This document shows, in pieces, positions 1 to 12,393 of a stretch of DNA of 64,000 nucleotides (its first letter is position 1; each line of letters starts with the position of its first letter). Below the pieces are notes generated by a model. It had not been told where the DNA came from. It ran no database searches and was given only the letters and a program-made list of their open reading frames with translations. The stretch covers positions 2,294,001 through 2,358,000 of the forward strand of contig JAULSU010000003.1 in the NCBI GenBank assembly GCA_030512335.1. Direction: 5' to 3'. Both the position numbers and the translations under genes were made by a program. The DNA is from Immersiella caudata. Taxonomy: Eukaryota > Ascomycota > Sordariomycetes > Sordariales > Lasiosphaeriaceae.

Positions 1-3000
1 ACAGCGTTGTTGACGCAGCACTCAAAGTTGTGCTTGTGTCACCGCAAAGTGAGAGCTTTCTCAACCTAATCATGACCCTTTGCTCGGCACATTTGCCTCT
101 TCTTCATGCTGAGGAGATCAAAAGGTTGAGAGAGCAGAACTTCCCCTTGTTGAATTTCTTCAGCAAGATTTCCGGCGTGTTGCTGGAAAGGGACAAGCTT
201 GAGGGCTCCAATCAGCACCCAGATTCTATGGACATCGACGATGAGTTTGACTCGCAATCAAGCCGTAACAGTAACACAATATCGAAGACCAAGATCCTAC
301 CGAGGCGCGATATTTGGCTATGCCATACTCCGGAAGCTTTCTACCTGGAGACTGCTCTTCGTATTCACTACCTTGATGCCATTCGCGAAGATGAGGGCAC
401 TGTTGGCATGGCGAACGAGACATTCATATCCCGCCTCACGCAATTGACAAACGAGCAATTTTTACAATGCCGAGTCTTCATGAAGGAACTGTTCCAGTTC
501 GTCGAAATCAGCAGCTGGGAGGGGGTGGAAGATGTCCTCGAAAAGGTTGGTGGGGTGATCAGCGAAAGCAAGTTTTCGTGCTGCGAGGCCTCGCTCTGCA
601 CTTGCATTGATGTGTTAGCTGGTCTCAGCCATTACTGGAGCGGGAAGCTTGCGATAGGAGGGCAAGTTCAAGGGTTGGGAGGTGACCTGTACCATTATTT
701 GGTCACTCGCTCCTTGCCCAATAACTCGTTGTCGGCAACCACGCAACGCTTCCTCTCGAGGCTGCTATTCAGGTTGCTCGAAATCGCCCCAGATCACGCG
801 GCAAAACTCAAGTTACCCTCTTTCCGATCAACCCTTCTCACTATCCTACAGGATGGTCCGATGGAAGTTAAGTTCGCCGTTGGTCTCATGCTACCAAAGC
901 TTTTCGGGCTCTACATCTTGAAGACGCACGACGATATATTCGTCGACGTTCTAGAGAGGCTGCCCGTGGATCCTCAGAACCATGAAGGGATTGCTTTCCG
1001 GCTGTTCGCGCTGGCTGAGATGGCGTGCAAGTGGCCTACACTGCTGCGGAGATGCATCTACCATATATTCGAAATCCCCGGCAAGATATCCGAGTCTGCA
1101 AAGTACGCGGCTAGTTGCTTGCAGCGGATCGCAACGTCACTGAAACTCACCGGTCCGAAGGAGCTGTTCTCGCTCTTTGCCCCCCAGTTACTCTATACAT
1201 GGTTGGACGGCGACTCTATTGACGACATACCCTTCGCCATTTTTGGGTTTTCAGGCCTCCAGGATCTCCTGTCGGAGGCCCACACCGAAGCAGTGGCCAT
1301 CTTGCTTATGCGTGGGCAAGAGAAAGACGCCCTGGGCTTAGCAAAGACGCTGTGTGTAAGCCCAGAGGAGCTAATCCACCGAGCGTTTACCAAAATCATG
1401 GCATACAGCATCGCCCACGATATCAGCGTCACGACTGGCGACGGTTATGTCACTGGTGAAGCTCGGGTAAGAAAGATACTGGGAAAGGAAAAGTTCCTCG
1501 AAAACATTCATCTCAACTTCGTGGACATTATTGCCACATTCTTTGACATATTTGACCAAGAGGACCCGATCGAACAGTCCTTTGCCAAAGACGAGAAGTT
1601 CGCCTACGCTTCAAACATCATGGCAAAAATCAAGGAGTTTGGCCATCTCTCAACCGCGTTGCCTCCGAACCAACAGCCAATGTTCAAAGCCAAGTATTTG
1701 CAGAGGGAAATCGTGCATCTCTGCAGCCGGACATCATTTGAACCAGAAAATCTCTGGACGCCCCCTCTGATCGTTTTTGTGGCACGCAAGCTTCTCAACA
1801 CGATCCATCCCGCCTTGGGGCCCCTTCATGCCTGTTCTGTGCTTCGGAAGATCCGCGTTCTGATTTGCTTGGCTGGTCCACGCGCGTTGGCCTCCTACCC
1901 CCTGGAAATGCTGCTCTACTCGACGCGAGACTTCGTTCTTGACCCGGAGAGTGCAGATGACGCTCTTGGCATCGCCAAATATCTTATCCTCGGAGGGGCA
2001 GCCCACTTGACAAAGGCCCCCTCATTCTTTGCTGGATACGCTCTGTCGAGCTTGGTTGACGTCCGGGTCTTTCTCTGTTCCAGTCAGTCGAGCACAACGC
2101 AGGAAAGCCAGTTTCGTGCGACAAAAACAAAAGCTGAGGAGTTTCATGATTGGTTTCGTAAACACCTCTTGCAGTACATATCGCCTTTCTTCAATGGCAC
2201 CGATCAGAAACGGGCCTTTCAGGCAATTACAAAGTCAGCAGCGAGGAACTTCGCCCGTGGTAGTGCGAGGAAAGGCAGGGAGGAAAGCACGCTACTCTTG
2301 GAGATCCTCAAGGATTGGAGCCAGGAGCACCAACTGCTCGACGACCCAGCGAGGAGGGTTGCTCTCTCGATGCTCAGCAACGAGTTTCAAGAGCCACCGC
2401 CAGTCCGAGAGGACATCATCGAGACAGATGAGGATGCCGCGAAGTATGCTGCCGTGGTATGGGAGAGCTGCAACTTCACCAAATCGAGCCAGCAATACCT
2501 AGCGTGGGCAGGTCGTGTGCTCGGAAGGGCGTTTGCAGCGTCCGGCGAGGTACCTCAGGAGTTGCTCCGCGAATCTCGGCTTGAGGAGTATCGCAAGCTA
2601 GCACCTGCGAAGACGGGCTCGGGAGAGGCGCTACTCAGTCTCCTCACGGCTCTCATAACCAGCAGCAATCGCTTCCATGCGGGTTTGGCCGAATCAGCAC
2701 TTCGAGTTATATACACGGAGACATTCATCGACCGTGTGGACGCTGACATGATGTACGCGTGCGAGAAAAGCTTGTCAGAGTCGATCCAGGAATCATCCAG
2801 CTGGGAACCATACTACACCCCACAGTCAGATCTCTACGACGTTGTGACACCCCTGGAATTCGAGGTGTACGGCGCCAAGCAGCTTGAGCACCCAAAATGG
2901 GCACAAAATCTGACGACCCTCTTGGCCCAGTCAATCCCCGATGTTCCCACATTGAGAGTCTTGCCCGCAATTCTCAGTGGGGTCAAGGGGTTTGCGGAGA

Positions 3001-6000
3001 AGGCGTTGCCTTTTGTGGTTCATCTGGTCCTTCGTCATCAAGAAGATCAAGGAGCGAAACGAAAGCTCTCGGAGGCTCTCAAAGTTTGGCTTGCCTCCAC
3101 CTCCGTCGCAGCCAAGGAGAACTTGAAGCTGCTGCTGAACACCATCCTCTATCTGAGGACACAGAGAGTACAAAACGAAACCTCCATCGCGGATCGGTCT
3201 CACTGGCTCGATGTCAACTTTTCGAGTGCCGCGGGCGCCGCGACGCGGTGCGGGATGTACAAGGTGGCACTGTTATTTGCTGAGTTGGCCTATTCAGAAG
3301 CTGCACGCTCTTCCCGGCGCTCTTCAGCAGTCAGAGAGGTGGAGGACTCGGGTGAGGTCTTGCTAGAGATATTTGAGAACATCGACGACCCGGATGCGTA
3401 CTATGGCCTCGAGCAGGACGCCTCCTTGTCAACCGTCCTCTCTCGGCTTGAGTACGAGAAGGATGGAACCAAGAGTCTCGCATTTCGTGGAGCCGCATAC
3501 GACATCCACCTCCGATCTAGAGGCCCAGCCTCCGCAAGCGACGCGCAAGCACTCATCAAATCCCTGAGCAGCTTGGGACTGGCTGGTTTATCTGACTCGT
3601 TGCTGCAAGCGCAACAACATCTGGACGGCAGCTCGGCGTCACTTGACAGCACTTTCACAACGGCGCGGAGGCTCGAGAAGTGGAATCTCCCTGTCCCAGA
3701 GAACAGTGGAAGCTGGGCCGCTACGGTTTACAGGGCCTATCAAGGCCTGAGCCAAGCAACGGACATCCACATTGGGAGAGTCCCTGTCTACGAGGGATTC
3801 GTGAACACCATACGACACATGGCGGGACGCAGTTTGAATACGTCTGCCTTGCGACAGCAGTATGCCGCCTTGGCAGCTTTGACAGAACTTGACGATTTGA
3901 TCAATGTTTCGGATGCCCAAGATTTGAAGAACGTCTTAGATGTGTTTGAGGGTCGGACAAAGTGGATGATGAGCGGTAGGTACGATGACGTGAGCCAGGT
4001 TCTCTCTTGCAGAGAGACATCATTGAGCTCTTGGGGCCTAAACTCCAAGCTCAGACCTCCTGAGTTGGAATTTACCGATGCTCGTCTAACGCAAATCCGC
4101 GCATTGCTGCTGTCCAGCAGCGTTTATCGGTTCCATCACGCCAACCAAGAGACTCTCAACTTATCCACTCTCCTAACTTCTCTCATCCGGCCTAGTGAGT
4201 TGTTGGGACTGCACGGGGTCGATGCTGCCATCAAGATGGAGGCTGCCAGCTCTCTATGGGATCAAGGAGAAATGGTTTCATCCATTCGCATGCTGCAGGG
4301 CATCAACAAGGACTGGCCGGTCAAGAAGCAGATGTTGCCTGTCAATCGGTCACACCTACTCTCGAAGATCGGCCACCAAGTCTCGGTGGCGCGGTTGGAG
4401 AGCCCTGACCATATCCAGAAGAAGTACCTGGAGCCAGCCCTCAAGGAACTTGGGCCCAGAATCGAAGGGACCGACGCCGGGCGGGTGTTCCATCAGTTCG
4501 CCATGTTCTGTGACGAACAGCTGCAGAATGCTGACAACCAGGAGGACTTGGCTCGCCTGCAACATCTTAAGGAGGGCAAAAGCGAGGAGGTTGCACAACT
4601 AAAAGCTCTGATCGCAAATTCCAAGGACTCTCAACACCGCAACAAATACAACACTCACCTTGCCAAGGCCAGGCAGTGGCTTGAACTGGACCAACAGGAA
4701 CTCAAGCGAATGGAGAAGACGCGCTCTGAGTTCATCAGGCTGAGCTTGGAAAACTACATGCTATCCCTCGCCGCCTCAGATGAGCACAACAATGACGCGT
4801 TGCGTTTCACTGCGCTATGGCTTGAGCGATCAGAGGAAGAGAGCACGAACGAAACGGTGAAGAAGTACATCAGTAGAGTGCCAACTCGAAAGTTCGCATC
4901 CCTGATGAACCAGCTCTCTTCTCGTTTTCAAGACCAGAATGTTCTGTTCCAGAAGCTGCTCATCGACTTGGTCTTCCGCATTTGTGTCGACCATCCCTAC
5001 CACGGCATGTACCATGTCTGGTCCGGCGCAAAGTCCAAAGTCAATAAGGAAGACGAGGTTGCTGTGTCGCGACAGAAGGCGACAGAGAAGACTGGAAGAG
5101 CCCTCGCGAAGAATGAAAGGGTGAGCAGAACATGGGCGGCGATCGACAGCACAAGCAGAATATATCATACTCTGGCCATGGACCGCGATCCTAGTCGGTA
5201 TAAACAGGGCCAAAGACTGGCTATCAAGGAGTCATTGGTCGGAAGTAGCTTCGCCAACACGTTTGCGAAGTACCACATCCCGCCGCCTACAATGCAGCTC
5301 GAGCTGTCCTCGATTCCAGACTACTCGAGCGTGCCGATAATACAAAAGTTCGAGCCTGAAATGATCATCGCTGGAGGTGTCAGCGCGCCAAAGATCATCA
5401 CGGCGTTGGGATCTGACGGAAAACGGTACAAGCAGTTGGTCAAGGGCGGCAACGATGACCTCCGACAAGATGCCATCATGGAACAGGTCTTTGCTGCCGT
5501 GTCGGAGCTTTTAAAACTGCACCGAACAACAAGGCAACGGAACCTGGGGATCAGAACCTACAAGGTCCTTCCGCTCACGTCCATGTCTGGCCTGATCGAA
5601 TTCGTCCAAAACACGATTCCCCTCCACGAGTATCTTATGCCAGCACACGAGCGGTACTACCCTAGGGACCTGAAGGGCTCCTCTTGTAGGAAGGAGATTT
5701 CCAATGCGCAGACCAAATCCGTCGACGTGCGTGTCGCGGCTTACCGCAAGGTCATTGAACAGTTCCATCCAGTGATGCGGTACTTCTTTATGGAGAGGTT
5801 CCCTGATCCAGATGAGTGGTTCAAGCGCCGGACGACCTACACGAGGAGCACGGCTGCCATTTCGATCCTTGGGCACGTTCTCGGCGTGGGGGACAGACAC
5901 GGTCACAACATCCTGCTCGACTCTGCCACAGGCGAGGTTGTTCATATTGATCTGGGCGTGGCGTTCGAGATGGGCCGAGTGCTGCCAGTTCCGGAGCTGG

Positions 6001-6501
6001 TGCCCTTCAGGATGACGCGCGATATCGTGGACGGCATGGGCATTACCAAGACAGAGGGCGTCTTCCGGAGGTGCTGCGAGTTCACATTGGACGCGCTGCG
6101 AGAAGAAACATACTCTATCATGGCGATCCTCGACGTGCTGCGATATGATCCGCTGTACTCGTGGTCCATCTCACCGGTCCGCATGGCCAAGTTGCAGAAT
6201 GCGAGGACGGGCCCAGACGGAACCGGCGACGATGTGAGCGGGAATGGCGATGATCAGGCCGACGTTGAAAACAAGAGGACTGTGAACGAACCTAGTGAGG
6301 CGGACAGGGCACTTGAGGTGGTGCGCAAGAAGCTGTCCAAGACGCTGAGCGTCATGGCGACGGTGAACGATTTGATCAACCAGGCTACAGACGAGAGGAA
6401 CTTGGCGGTGTTGTATTCTGGTATGTTTATTCAAACTTCATCTTCCCTCCAGGTGATCGTGATGCTGACAGACATCCGCAGGTTGGGCGGCTTACGCTTA
6501 G
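1..6501 (+). CDS. tel1: Tel1/ATM-family PI3K-related protein kinase, 5' partial
   Basis: Serine/threonine kinase that signals DNA double-strand breaks and maintains telomeres. The frame is open to the left edge (frame from base 3), so the N-terminal HEAT region is missing; about 2,145 residues are visible. Seen: a helical-repeat/FAT region up to about residue 1780 of the visible part; a kinase core with the NDDLRQDAIMEQVF loop near nt 5450; the catalytic loop GDRHGHNIL near nt 5890; the HIDLGVAFEMGR activation segment near nt 5945; and a C-terminal FATC. These motifs fit ATM/Tel1 better than ATR/Mec1 (mus-21 type rather than mus-9 type in Neurospora). The unspliced frame runs to 6530, but a canonical intron at 6421-6481 (GTATGT..GCAG) joins a 20-nt last exon (6482-6501) and restores the FATC end SGWAAYA-stop. 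Model: <1-6420, 6482-6501. Confidence 0.93.
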
Positions 6502-7095
6502 TGCGCCGCTGTGGGCCGGCTGCTGTGTGAGAAAGGGGGGTATTGAGAAAGACGGCCATGAGATACTTACTTGACGGTAATTTATTGTGCATATATATAT
6601 ATATATATATAGTCGTACAACAAAATCTGATGCCTTCTAAACGGCCATAGAATTCAATATATTGTAATTGATAGTGGCTTCATTGTGCTATCCGTGGATG
6701 ACCTGAAATCTAAAAGTCGTTGCTAGTGCTTCATGTAGTTGAAGCTCCTCCCCCACCCTGCAGCGGATTCAACACTTTCGGACGATTACCCCACAGTGGT
6801 GTTAAGGCAGGCGCGGAGAACAGCTCTCTGTGCACACAGTGCGGATAGTTATCGATAGCTCCCGTATCTGCGAGTTTCCTGCCGCCATCGCTAATTCGCG
6901 ATCTTAACTCCGCCATGAACCCCAAAAACCAACCACAATCCAAACGGCATACCGATGACGTTCAACACCGCTTCATGGCACGCAAGATATAACGTGCAGT
7001 TCCCCAAATAAGCCCAAGAGAGACTCAAATAACAAGGCCACGAGCGGCAGGATCGGGTTTGCAAGACACGATCTCTGCGGACCTTCACCAGGTCC
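6502..7095. other. tel1/cul4 intergenic region
   Basis: About 590 bases between the tel1 stop and the cul4 start, both on the plus strand. It holds the tel1 3' UTR, an (AT)n tract at 6591-6611 and the cul4 promoter/leader. No further gene is seen. Confidence 0.6.
6591..6611. repeat. (AT)n microsatellite
   Basis: Uninterrupted alternating AT for about 21 bases, 90 bases after the tel1 stop. It lies in the presumed 3' UTR or polyadenylation region. Confidence 0.95.
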
Positions 7096-9857
7096 ATGCC
7101 TCCAACCACAGCCCCTCCTCCATCCACATCCGCCACCTCGACCCCTTCCACATCGCAACCACCTAAGAGACGGCACGACTCCACCACCAACCCCGTGCCG
7201 CCCTCCTCTTCCTCCTCCTCCGCCGCCGAAACCAAGCGCGCCCGCTCCGGCACATCCCACACTTCGCCTCACCCGCGCCCAGCCGCCGCAAACCCAACTC
7301 CAACCATGTCCGCCAAAGTCCAAGGAAAACGGCCTGTCTCCGAAGTCATCGACCTCGCGGGCAACACCCAAGACCTCAACTCACAACCTGGTGCCGCCTC
7401 TTCGTTCAGCAATACCGCACGACGTCCCGTCTCGGTCCTCCAGACGCACATGGGTCCCCGCAAGCTAGCCATCAAGAATCTCCGCCCTGCGACCGCGGCT
7501 CGCGCCCAAGGCGTGGACGAGTACTACAACCGAACGCGCGAGGAGCTTCAGAACGCGCTGACGGCTATCTTTTTGGGCCGGCCTACGGCGCAGCCGATGG
7601 AGAGGTTGTATCGCGGCGTGGAGGATATCTGTCGGAAGGGGGAGGCGGCGGAATTGGCGGATGAGCTGAAGGGGCGGTGCGAGGTGTACTTGGGCGGCGA
7701 GGCGGTGCTGGGGGGGATCCGCGGAGGGAGCGATATCGCGGTGCTGAGGACGGTGTTGGAGCGGTGGGAGAGGTGGAGCGAGCAGTTATTACAGATCAGG
7801 TGGGTCTACAGTTATCTGGACCGGAGTTACTTGCTGGTGGGGGCGGGTGGAAAGGTGGGGAGGGGGAAGCCGCCGGTGGGGATCAATGATATGGGCATCG
7901 GGCTGTTTCGGGCGGTGGTGTTTGGGTCGAAGAAGGATTTGGAGGTGGCGGCGCTTGGGGAGAGGGTGCTCAGCGCGGTGTGTGAGCTGGTGGAGTATGA
8001 TCGGAGGGGTGATGAGAGGTTTGAGTCGGGGTTGTTGAAGGAGTCGGTGGCGATGCTGAGGTTGTTTGGGGTGTATGGGAAGTTCTTTGAGCGGAGGTTT
8101 CTGAGCGAGTCGCATGAGTACTTTTTGCGCTTCGCGGAAGACAGGAGCGTCTCCAGCGGCTTGAAGGATTACATCATTGCCTGCGAGAGGCTGCTTCAGC
8201 GGGAAGGGGAACGTTGCGACCTGTACAATTTCGATAGCGCGACGAAGAGGCAGCTGCGGGATGATGCGCATCGGATGTTGGTGGAGAACTACTCGACGAA
8301 GTTGCTCGACAGCGGCAGCGTGGGGAGGTTGCTCAATGCAAATGATGTGGAGTCGGCAAAGGCGCTATACGATCTGCTGAAGCTGTCGAGCATCCAGAAG
8401 CAGCTCAAGGGGCCTTGGGAGGAGTACATCCGCACGACTGGGTCCGCCATCGTCAGCGACACGGCCAGAGGTGACGAGATGGTCATTCGACTATTGGAAC
8501 TGCGGAGGTGGCTGGATATTATGATCCGGGACGCTTTCGCAAAGGACGAGGTATTTACGTACGGCCTCAGGGAGGCGTTCGGGTCGTTTATCAACGACAA
8601 GAAGAACACGGCAGTGTGGACTACTGGCCCTTCCAAGGTTGGCGAGATGATCGCCAAGTATATTGATATGCTTCTCCGGGGCGGGCTAAAAACGCTGCCG
8701 AAGACGTTACTCTCCGACAGCAGGGATAGGGCTGATGCTGAGATGAGCGGCGTTGCAAGCACCGGCGACGAGGACGCAGAATTAGACCGGCAGTTAGACA
8801 GTGGCATTGAGCTGTTTCGATTTATCGAGGGCAAGGATGTCTTTGAGGCATTCTACAAGAAGGATCTGGCCCGGAGGCTGCTTATGGGTCGCAGTGCTAG
8901 TCAAGATGCCGAGAGGAACATGCTGTCGAAGCTCAAGAGCGAGTGCGGATCGAGCTTCACACATAACCTTGAGCAGATGTTCAAGGACCAGGAGCTAGGA
9001 AGGGACGAAATGGCGTCCTACAAGGAGTGGCTTGCTGGGACAGGACGCGTCAAGGGCGGTCTGGACTTGAACGTGAGCATCCTATCCGCGGCGGCGTGGC
9101 CGACGTACCCCGACATGCCAGTTTTGCTGCCGAAGGATGTGGCCGACCAGATCAATTCGTTCGACACATACTACAAATCGAAGCACACTGGTCGGAGGCT
9201 CACATGGAAACACAATCTCGCGCACAGTGTCATACGGGCGCAGTTCGACCGCGGCCCGAAGGAGCTGGTGGTCAGCGCTCTTCAAGCCGTCGTCTTGCTC
9301 CTCTTCAACGAGATCGAAGGCAAAGGGGGTCCAACCGACGGCGTGCTCGCATACCAGCAGATGTCAAAGACCACTGGCCTCCTCGGGGCAGAGCTGCAGC
9401 GCACCCTACAGAGTCTAGCATGCGGCAAAGTTCGCGTCCTCAACAAGCACCCCAAGGGCCGCGACGTCAAGCCTACCGACACCTTCACCGTCAACAAGGC
9501 CTTTACGGATCCGAAGTTCCGCGTCAAGATCAACCAAATTCAGCTGAAAGAGACCAAGGAGGAGAATCAAGATACGCATAAGCGCGTGGCAGTAGATCGG
9601 CAATTCGAGACGCAGGCGGCCATTGTGCGCATTATGAAGAGCAGAAAGACGATGACGCATAGCCAGCTGGTGGCAGAGGTGATCAATCAGACGAAGAGCC
9701 GCGGGGCGGTAGATGCGGCTGATATCAAGCTCAATATTGAGAAGTAAGTTGACCAACTGGCGGGTGAAATGGTGAGAAGAGATGTGCTGACTTTGACAGG
9801 CTCATTGAAAAGGATTACATTGAGAGAGAGGATGGGCAGTATGTTTATATGGCGTAG
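7096..9857 (+). CDS. cul4: Cullin-4, scaffold of CRL4 ubiquitin ligase
   Basis: Scaffold that joins DDB1 plus DCAF substrate receptors to a RING E2 module. In Neurospora the CUL4-DDB1 complex also recruits the H3K9 methyltransferase DIM-5. Seen: a Ser/Pro-rich N-terminus with basic KRRHD and KRAR patches (possible nuclear signal); cullin repeats; the cullin homology region with RFIEGKDVFEAFYKKDLARRLL, closer to CUL4 than CUL1 or CUL3; and a C-terminal neddylation motif IVRIMKSRK. Exons 7096-9743 and 9800-9857, with the intron at 9744-9799 (GTAAGT..ACAG). The second exon supplies the winged-helix end ..YIEREDGQYVYMA. The first ATG gives 901 residues. A later in-frame ATG at 7306 is an alternative start, but the basic N-terminus resembles other fungal CUL4 proteins, so 7096 is preferred. 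Confidence 0.93.
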
Positions 9858-10205
9858 ACTCGTCAGCACTCAGCCCAGAACGAGTGTGAATGTCACCTGA
9901 AGGTGGCGTGGCGGGTTGGCTTTCTTGTCAGGAATATCTTATCGAGTCTTGCAAGGGCTTGGAGTTGACGACCTGCTCTGGAATACATGTGACGAATGGC
10001 GACGAACTTGCGCTTAAGGATGTTGGCATGTGCATAGTCAGGGACAGGACCGTCCATCTACAAAATAACTAGCATTTGACATGAGCAAGCGATCTGCATC
10101 CCTTACGGTGGCTAGCGTTGACCCTCGTTGGCAAGTTGGAACTTTGTGGAACCCTTCCAATTCTTTGATTCATTAGCCTCTATGGAGTAAATATTAACAT
10201 CGAAA
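9858..10205. other. cul4 3' flank and tRNA upstream region
   Basis: About 350 bases holding the cul4 3' UTR and the 5' flank of the tRNA-Thr gene. No gene is seen. Confidence 0.5.
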
Positions 10206-10306
10206 GCCCCTTTAGCTCAGTGGTAGAGCGCGCCACTCGTAAAAAAAAATCCCTTGAAGATGATCTTGCAATGGCGAGGTCGCTTGTTCAATCCAGGCAG
10301 GGGGCA
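10206..10306 (+). tRNA. tRNA-Thr (anticodon CGT) with a 29-nt intron
   Basis: A complete cloverleaf can be drawn. The acceptor GCCCCTT pairs with AGGGGGC. The D stem is GCTC/GAGC with A box TAGCTCAGTGGT. The anticodon stem CGCCA/TGGCG holds the loop CTCGTA-A, and the T arm GCTTG/CAGGC has loop TTCAATC. The discriminator is A at 10306. Anticodon CGT (10238-10240) reads ACG, threonine. An intron at 10242-10270 sits at the standard place one base 3' of the anticodon and starts with a run of A. Confidence 0.9.
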
Positions 10307-10315
10307 ACATAATCA

Positions 10316-10321
10316 TTTTTT
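10316..10321 (+). terminator. Pol III oligo-T terminator of tRNA-Thr
   Basis: A run of six T begins ten bases after the mature 3' end of the tRNA-Thr gene, as expected for RNA polymerase III. Confidence 0.8.
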
Positions 10322-10542
10322 AACGATTTGTTTCTTTTTAGCCTCCGAAATGGGTTTGAGGTCCTACTGTCTCAGCACGTCAAAGAACCCACAACAGGCA
10401 GTGCGGCCGTGTTTACCCCCCCCCTTTTTCCTAGTGTTTGTGTGCGTGCAGTCCACCTGTGCCAACCCACAGAAAAAGAAAAATCACAGCGTCTAGGTAA
10501 AATGGACAAAACTACAAGTGGATTGTCCTGCAACAGGACCTA

Positions 10543-10616
10543 TGATCGAACCCGGGCTCGAACCGGGGACCTTATGCGTGTGAAGCATACGTGATAACCA
10601 ACTACACCATCCGACC
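10543..10616 (-). tRNA. tRNA-Val (anticodon CAC), no intron
   Basis: The minus strand folds as a 74-nt tRNA. The acceptor GGTCGGA pairs with TTCGATC (two G-T pairs), followed by discriminator A. The A box is TGGTGTAGTTGG, the anticodon arm is TATGC-TTCACAC-GCATA with anticodon CAC (codon GTG), and the B box is GGTTCGAGCCC. It is convergent with the tRNA-Thr gene 240 bases to the left. A short A run at 10508-10511 gives a T4 stop on the minus strand. Confidence 0.94.
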
Positions 10617-11293
10617 GTACTTGATTTATGTTGAGACAAGCTAGAATTCTCGTTTTGCGCGTCGGCAGAATAGGGTGCACCCAGGAAATTTGTTGAGACG
10701 AATACTTATTCTTGGCCTCACACTTTGTTCACAGGTGATATCGCTTTGAAAGCGTGAGTCGAGAATGGTAAAGAATAGGTAATCCCCAGTTATTTGTAGG
10801 CCCAACTCTCGAGCCGTTCCTACCAACGCATGCCATTAGTTTCGACATTGCTACTTATCATACTGCGTGAACCCATATCCAAGGGCAACTCCACACCCTT
10901 TAAACGCCGCATCCATTTGGCTCCAATGCATGGAATCCTACCATACCATCCCGCTGAGGGGTGAACAGATCTACCACCCGGCAGTTGAACCCCAATTTTG
11001 CCCGCAAAGGCACCTTGCGAACGTTTTGTCTTCCTGCCAAACCGGACAATCCAAAAGCCCAAGTAAAAAGTCAATATGTACATTGAAGAGCAGAAAAGGC
11101 GGCAACAAGAGTAATTCTCCGCTGTTGTCGCTCCAAAGAGGACTGGGTATCAAGCGCCAGAAAATGATTACACAAAAGTCTAGAGTGATCTTAGACGTAA
11201 AAATATCATCGTACACTCGTCGGCGGTGCCAAATCAAGAAGTTATCAATGAATCGCAGAGCGCCGTAGTATTTGGTCGTAGTTGTTCAGACGA
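10617..11293. other. Intergenic, no gene seen
   Basis: About 680 bases between the 5' end of tRNA-Val and the 3' end of the minus-strand GPI-protein gene. Only short open frames without recognisable motifs. Confidence 0.5.
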
Positions 11294-12393
11294 TCAGAGC
11301 AGCAACGGTAGTAACGCTAATGCTGATGTTGTTGTGAGGGTCAGCCATACTGAGCCGATGCCGTAGCTTCTAAGGGCGCTAGAAGTGATCTCGGCAGCGA
11401 GCTGCTCTTCAACGAAGCTGGGCCCGCACATCAAGTTGATTTGTTGAGCAGCTGACTGGTAGTTGTTCGCAATAAACTGTTTCCGATTCGCCGTGGCCGC
11501 CTGAAAGACGTTCATAGTTTGCTGGAGGCAGGAACTGCAAGTTGGGATGATGGTGCTGGGGAGCGAGATGTTCAGCGGCAGGTAGTAGATGACCACGTTG
11601 GCGGGGTTGGAAAAGTTGGTGATGGCATTGGCGTAGCAGTACATAGATGTCTGCGGGTCCTTCAGGCATCCTGCGTTGTAAACGGGGGCATAGGCCACCA
11701 AAGCGATGTGGGCGTTCCGGACGATGGGGTTCCCCGCTTGAAAGTCAGCACCGCAGTTCTCGGGCTGGATCAGCGTCCTGGCTAGGTCCGACAGGTATCC
11801 GTTGCAGTAAGTCAAGTTCGAGTGACAGGTCGCATCCAAGACCTGCGTGGTGCTGACCAGCGACTTCTCAGCGTTGAAGAACGATCGAGATCCCTGACGC
11901 GTGTATTAGTAAGGCTGCTGTGTACAAGCTCGGAGTGTTTACCAACCTGAAGAAGCATCGAGAGTGGGTAACATTGCTTAAATCTCTCGTCGGTGAGGAA
12001 GGAGTTTATGAACTTTGGGCACGGGATGGAACCATCCTGGTTGGTGGTGAAGTTTGTTGATAGGTTGCTGTCAAGCGGTCTGGGCAGAGGGCTCGTCGGG
12101 ACGTTCGTGGCCTTTGTGGCAGATCCCGTCGTTGTTGATACAGCAATCTGGAAGGTCGTCGTGGCGCTGGCCTCGCTCTCTTCCTGCGTGGGGTTCTCGA
12201 ATTGACGTTTCGCCAGCCTCCGCAGCTCAACCTCCTCTTTTGACAACATCGTCCAAACGCCATTATCCTCGTACTGTACTCTAGGGTCGATGATCAAGGT
12301 CTCAGTCGGGTCGCTGGTGCTCGTCGTCGTGGCCAGCGCATGGCAGGCTAGAGATGCCAAGACGACGGAGATGGATTTCCACGATACGGCCAT
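11294..12393 (-). CDS. Secreted, GPI-anchored Cys-rich protein (DUF7729-like)
   Basis: Function unknown; likely a cell-surface protein. Exons 12393-11947 and 11893-11294, with the intron at 11946-11894 (GTTGGT..GTCAG, branch TACTAAT). A closer-to-consensus GTAAAC four bases downstream breaks the frame. The 348-residue product has an N-terminal signal peptide (about 1-21), then a Ser/Thr-rich stretch with an N-glycosylation site (NLST), then a domain with regularly placed cysteines (TCHSNLTYC, ENCGADF, GCLKDPQTSMYCYANAITN, CSSCLQQTM, MCGPSFV). The C-terminus is hydrophobic (TLTTTSALALLPLLL), as in GPI-anchor signals. The cysteine pattern matches a fungal family I recall as DUF7729; the family number is from memory. 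Confidence 0.82.

Noticed and set aside
11937..11946. Alternative donor GTAAAC for the GPI-protein intron
   Set aside because: Closer to consensus than GTTGGT but shifts the reading frame of exon 2, losing the conserved cysteine domain.
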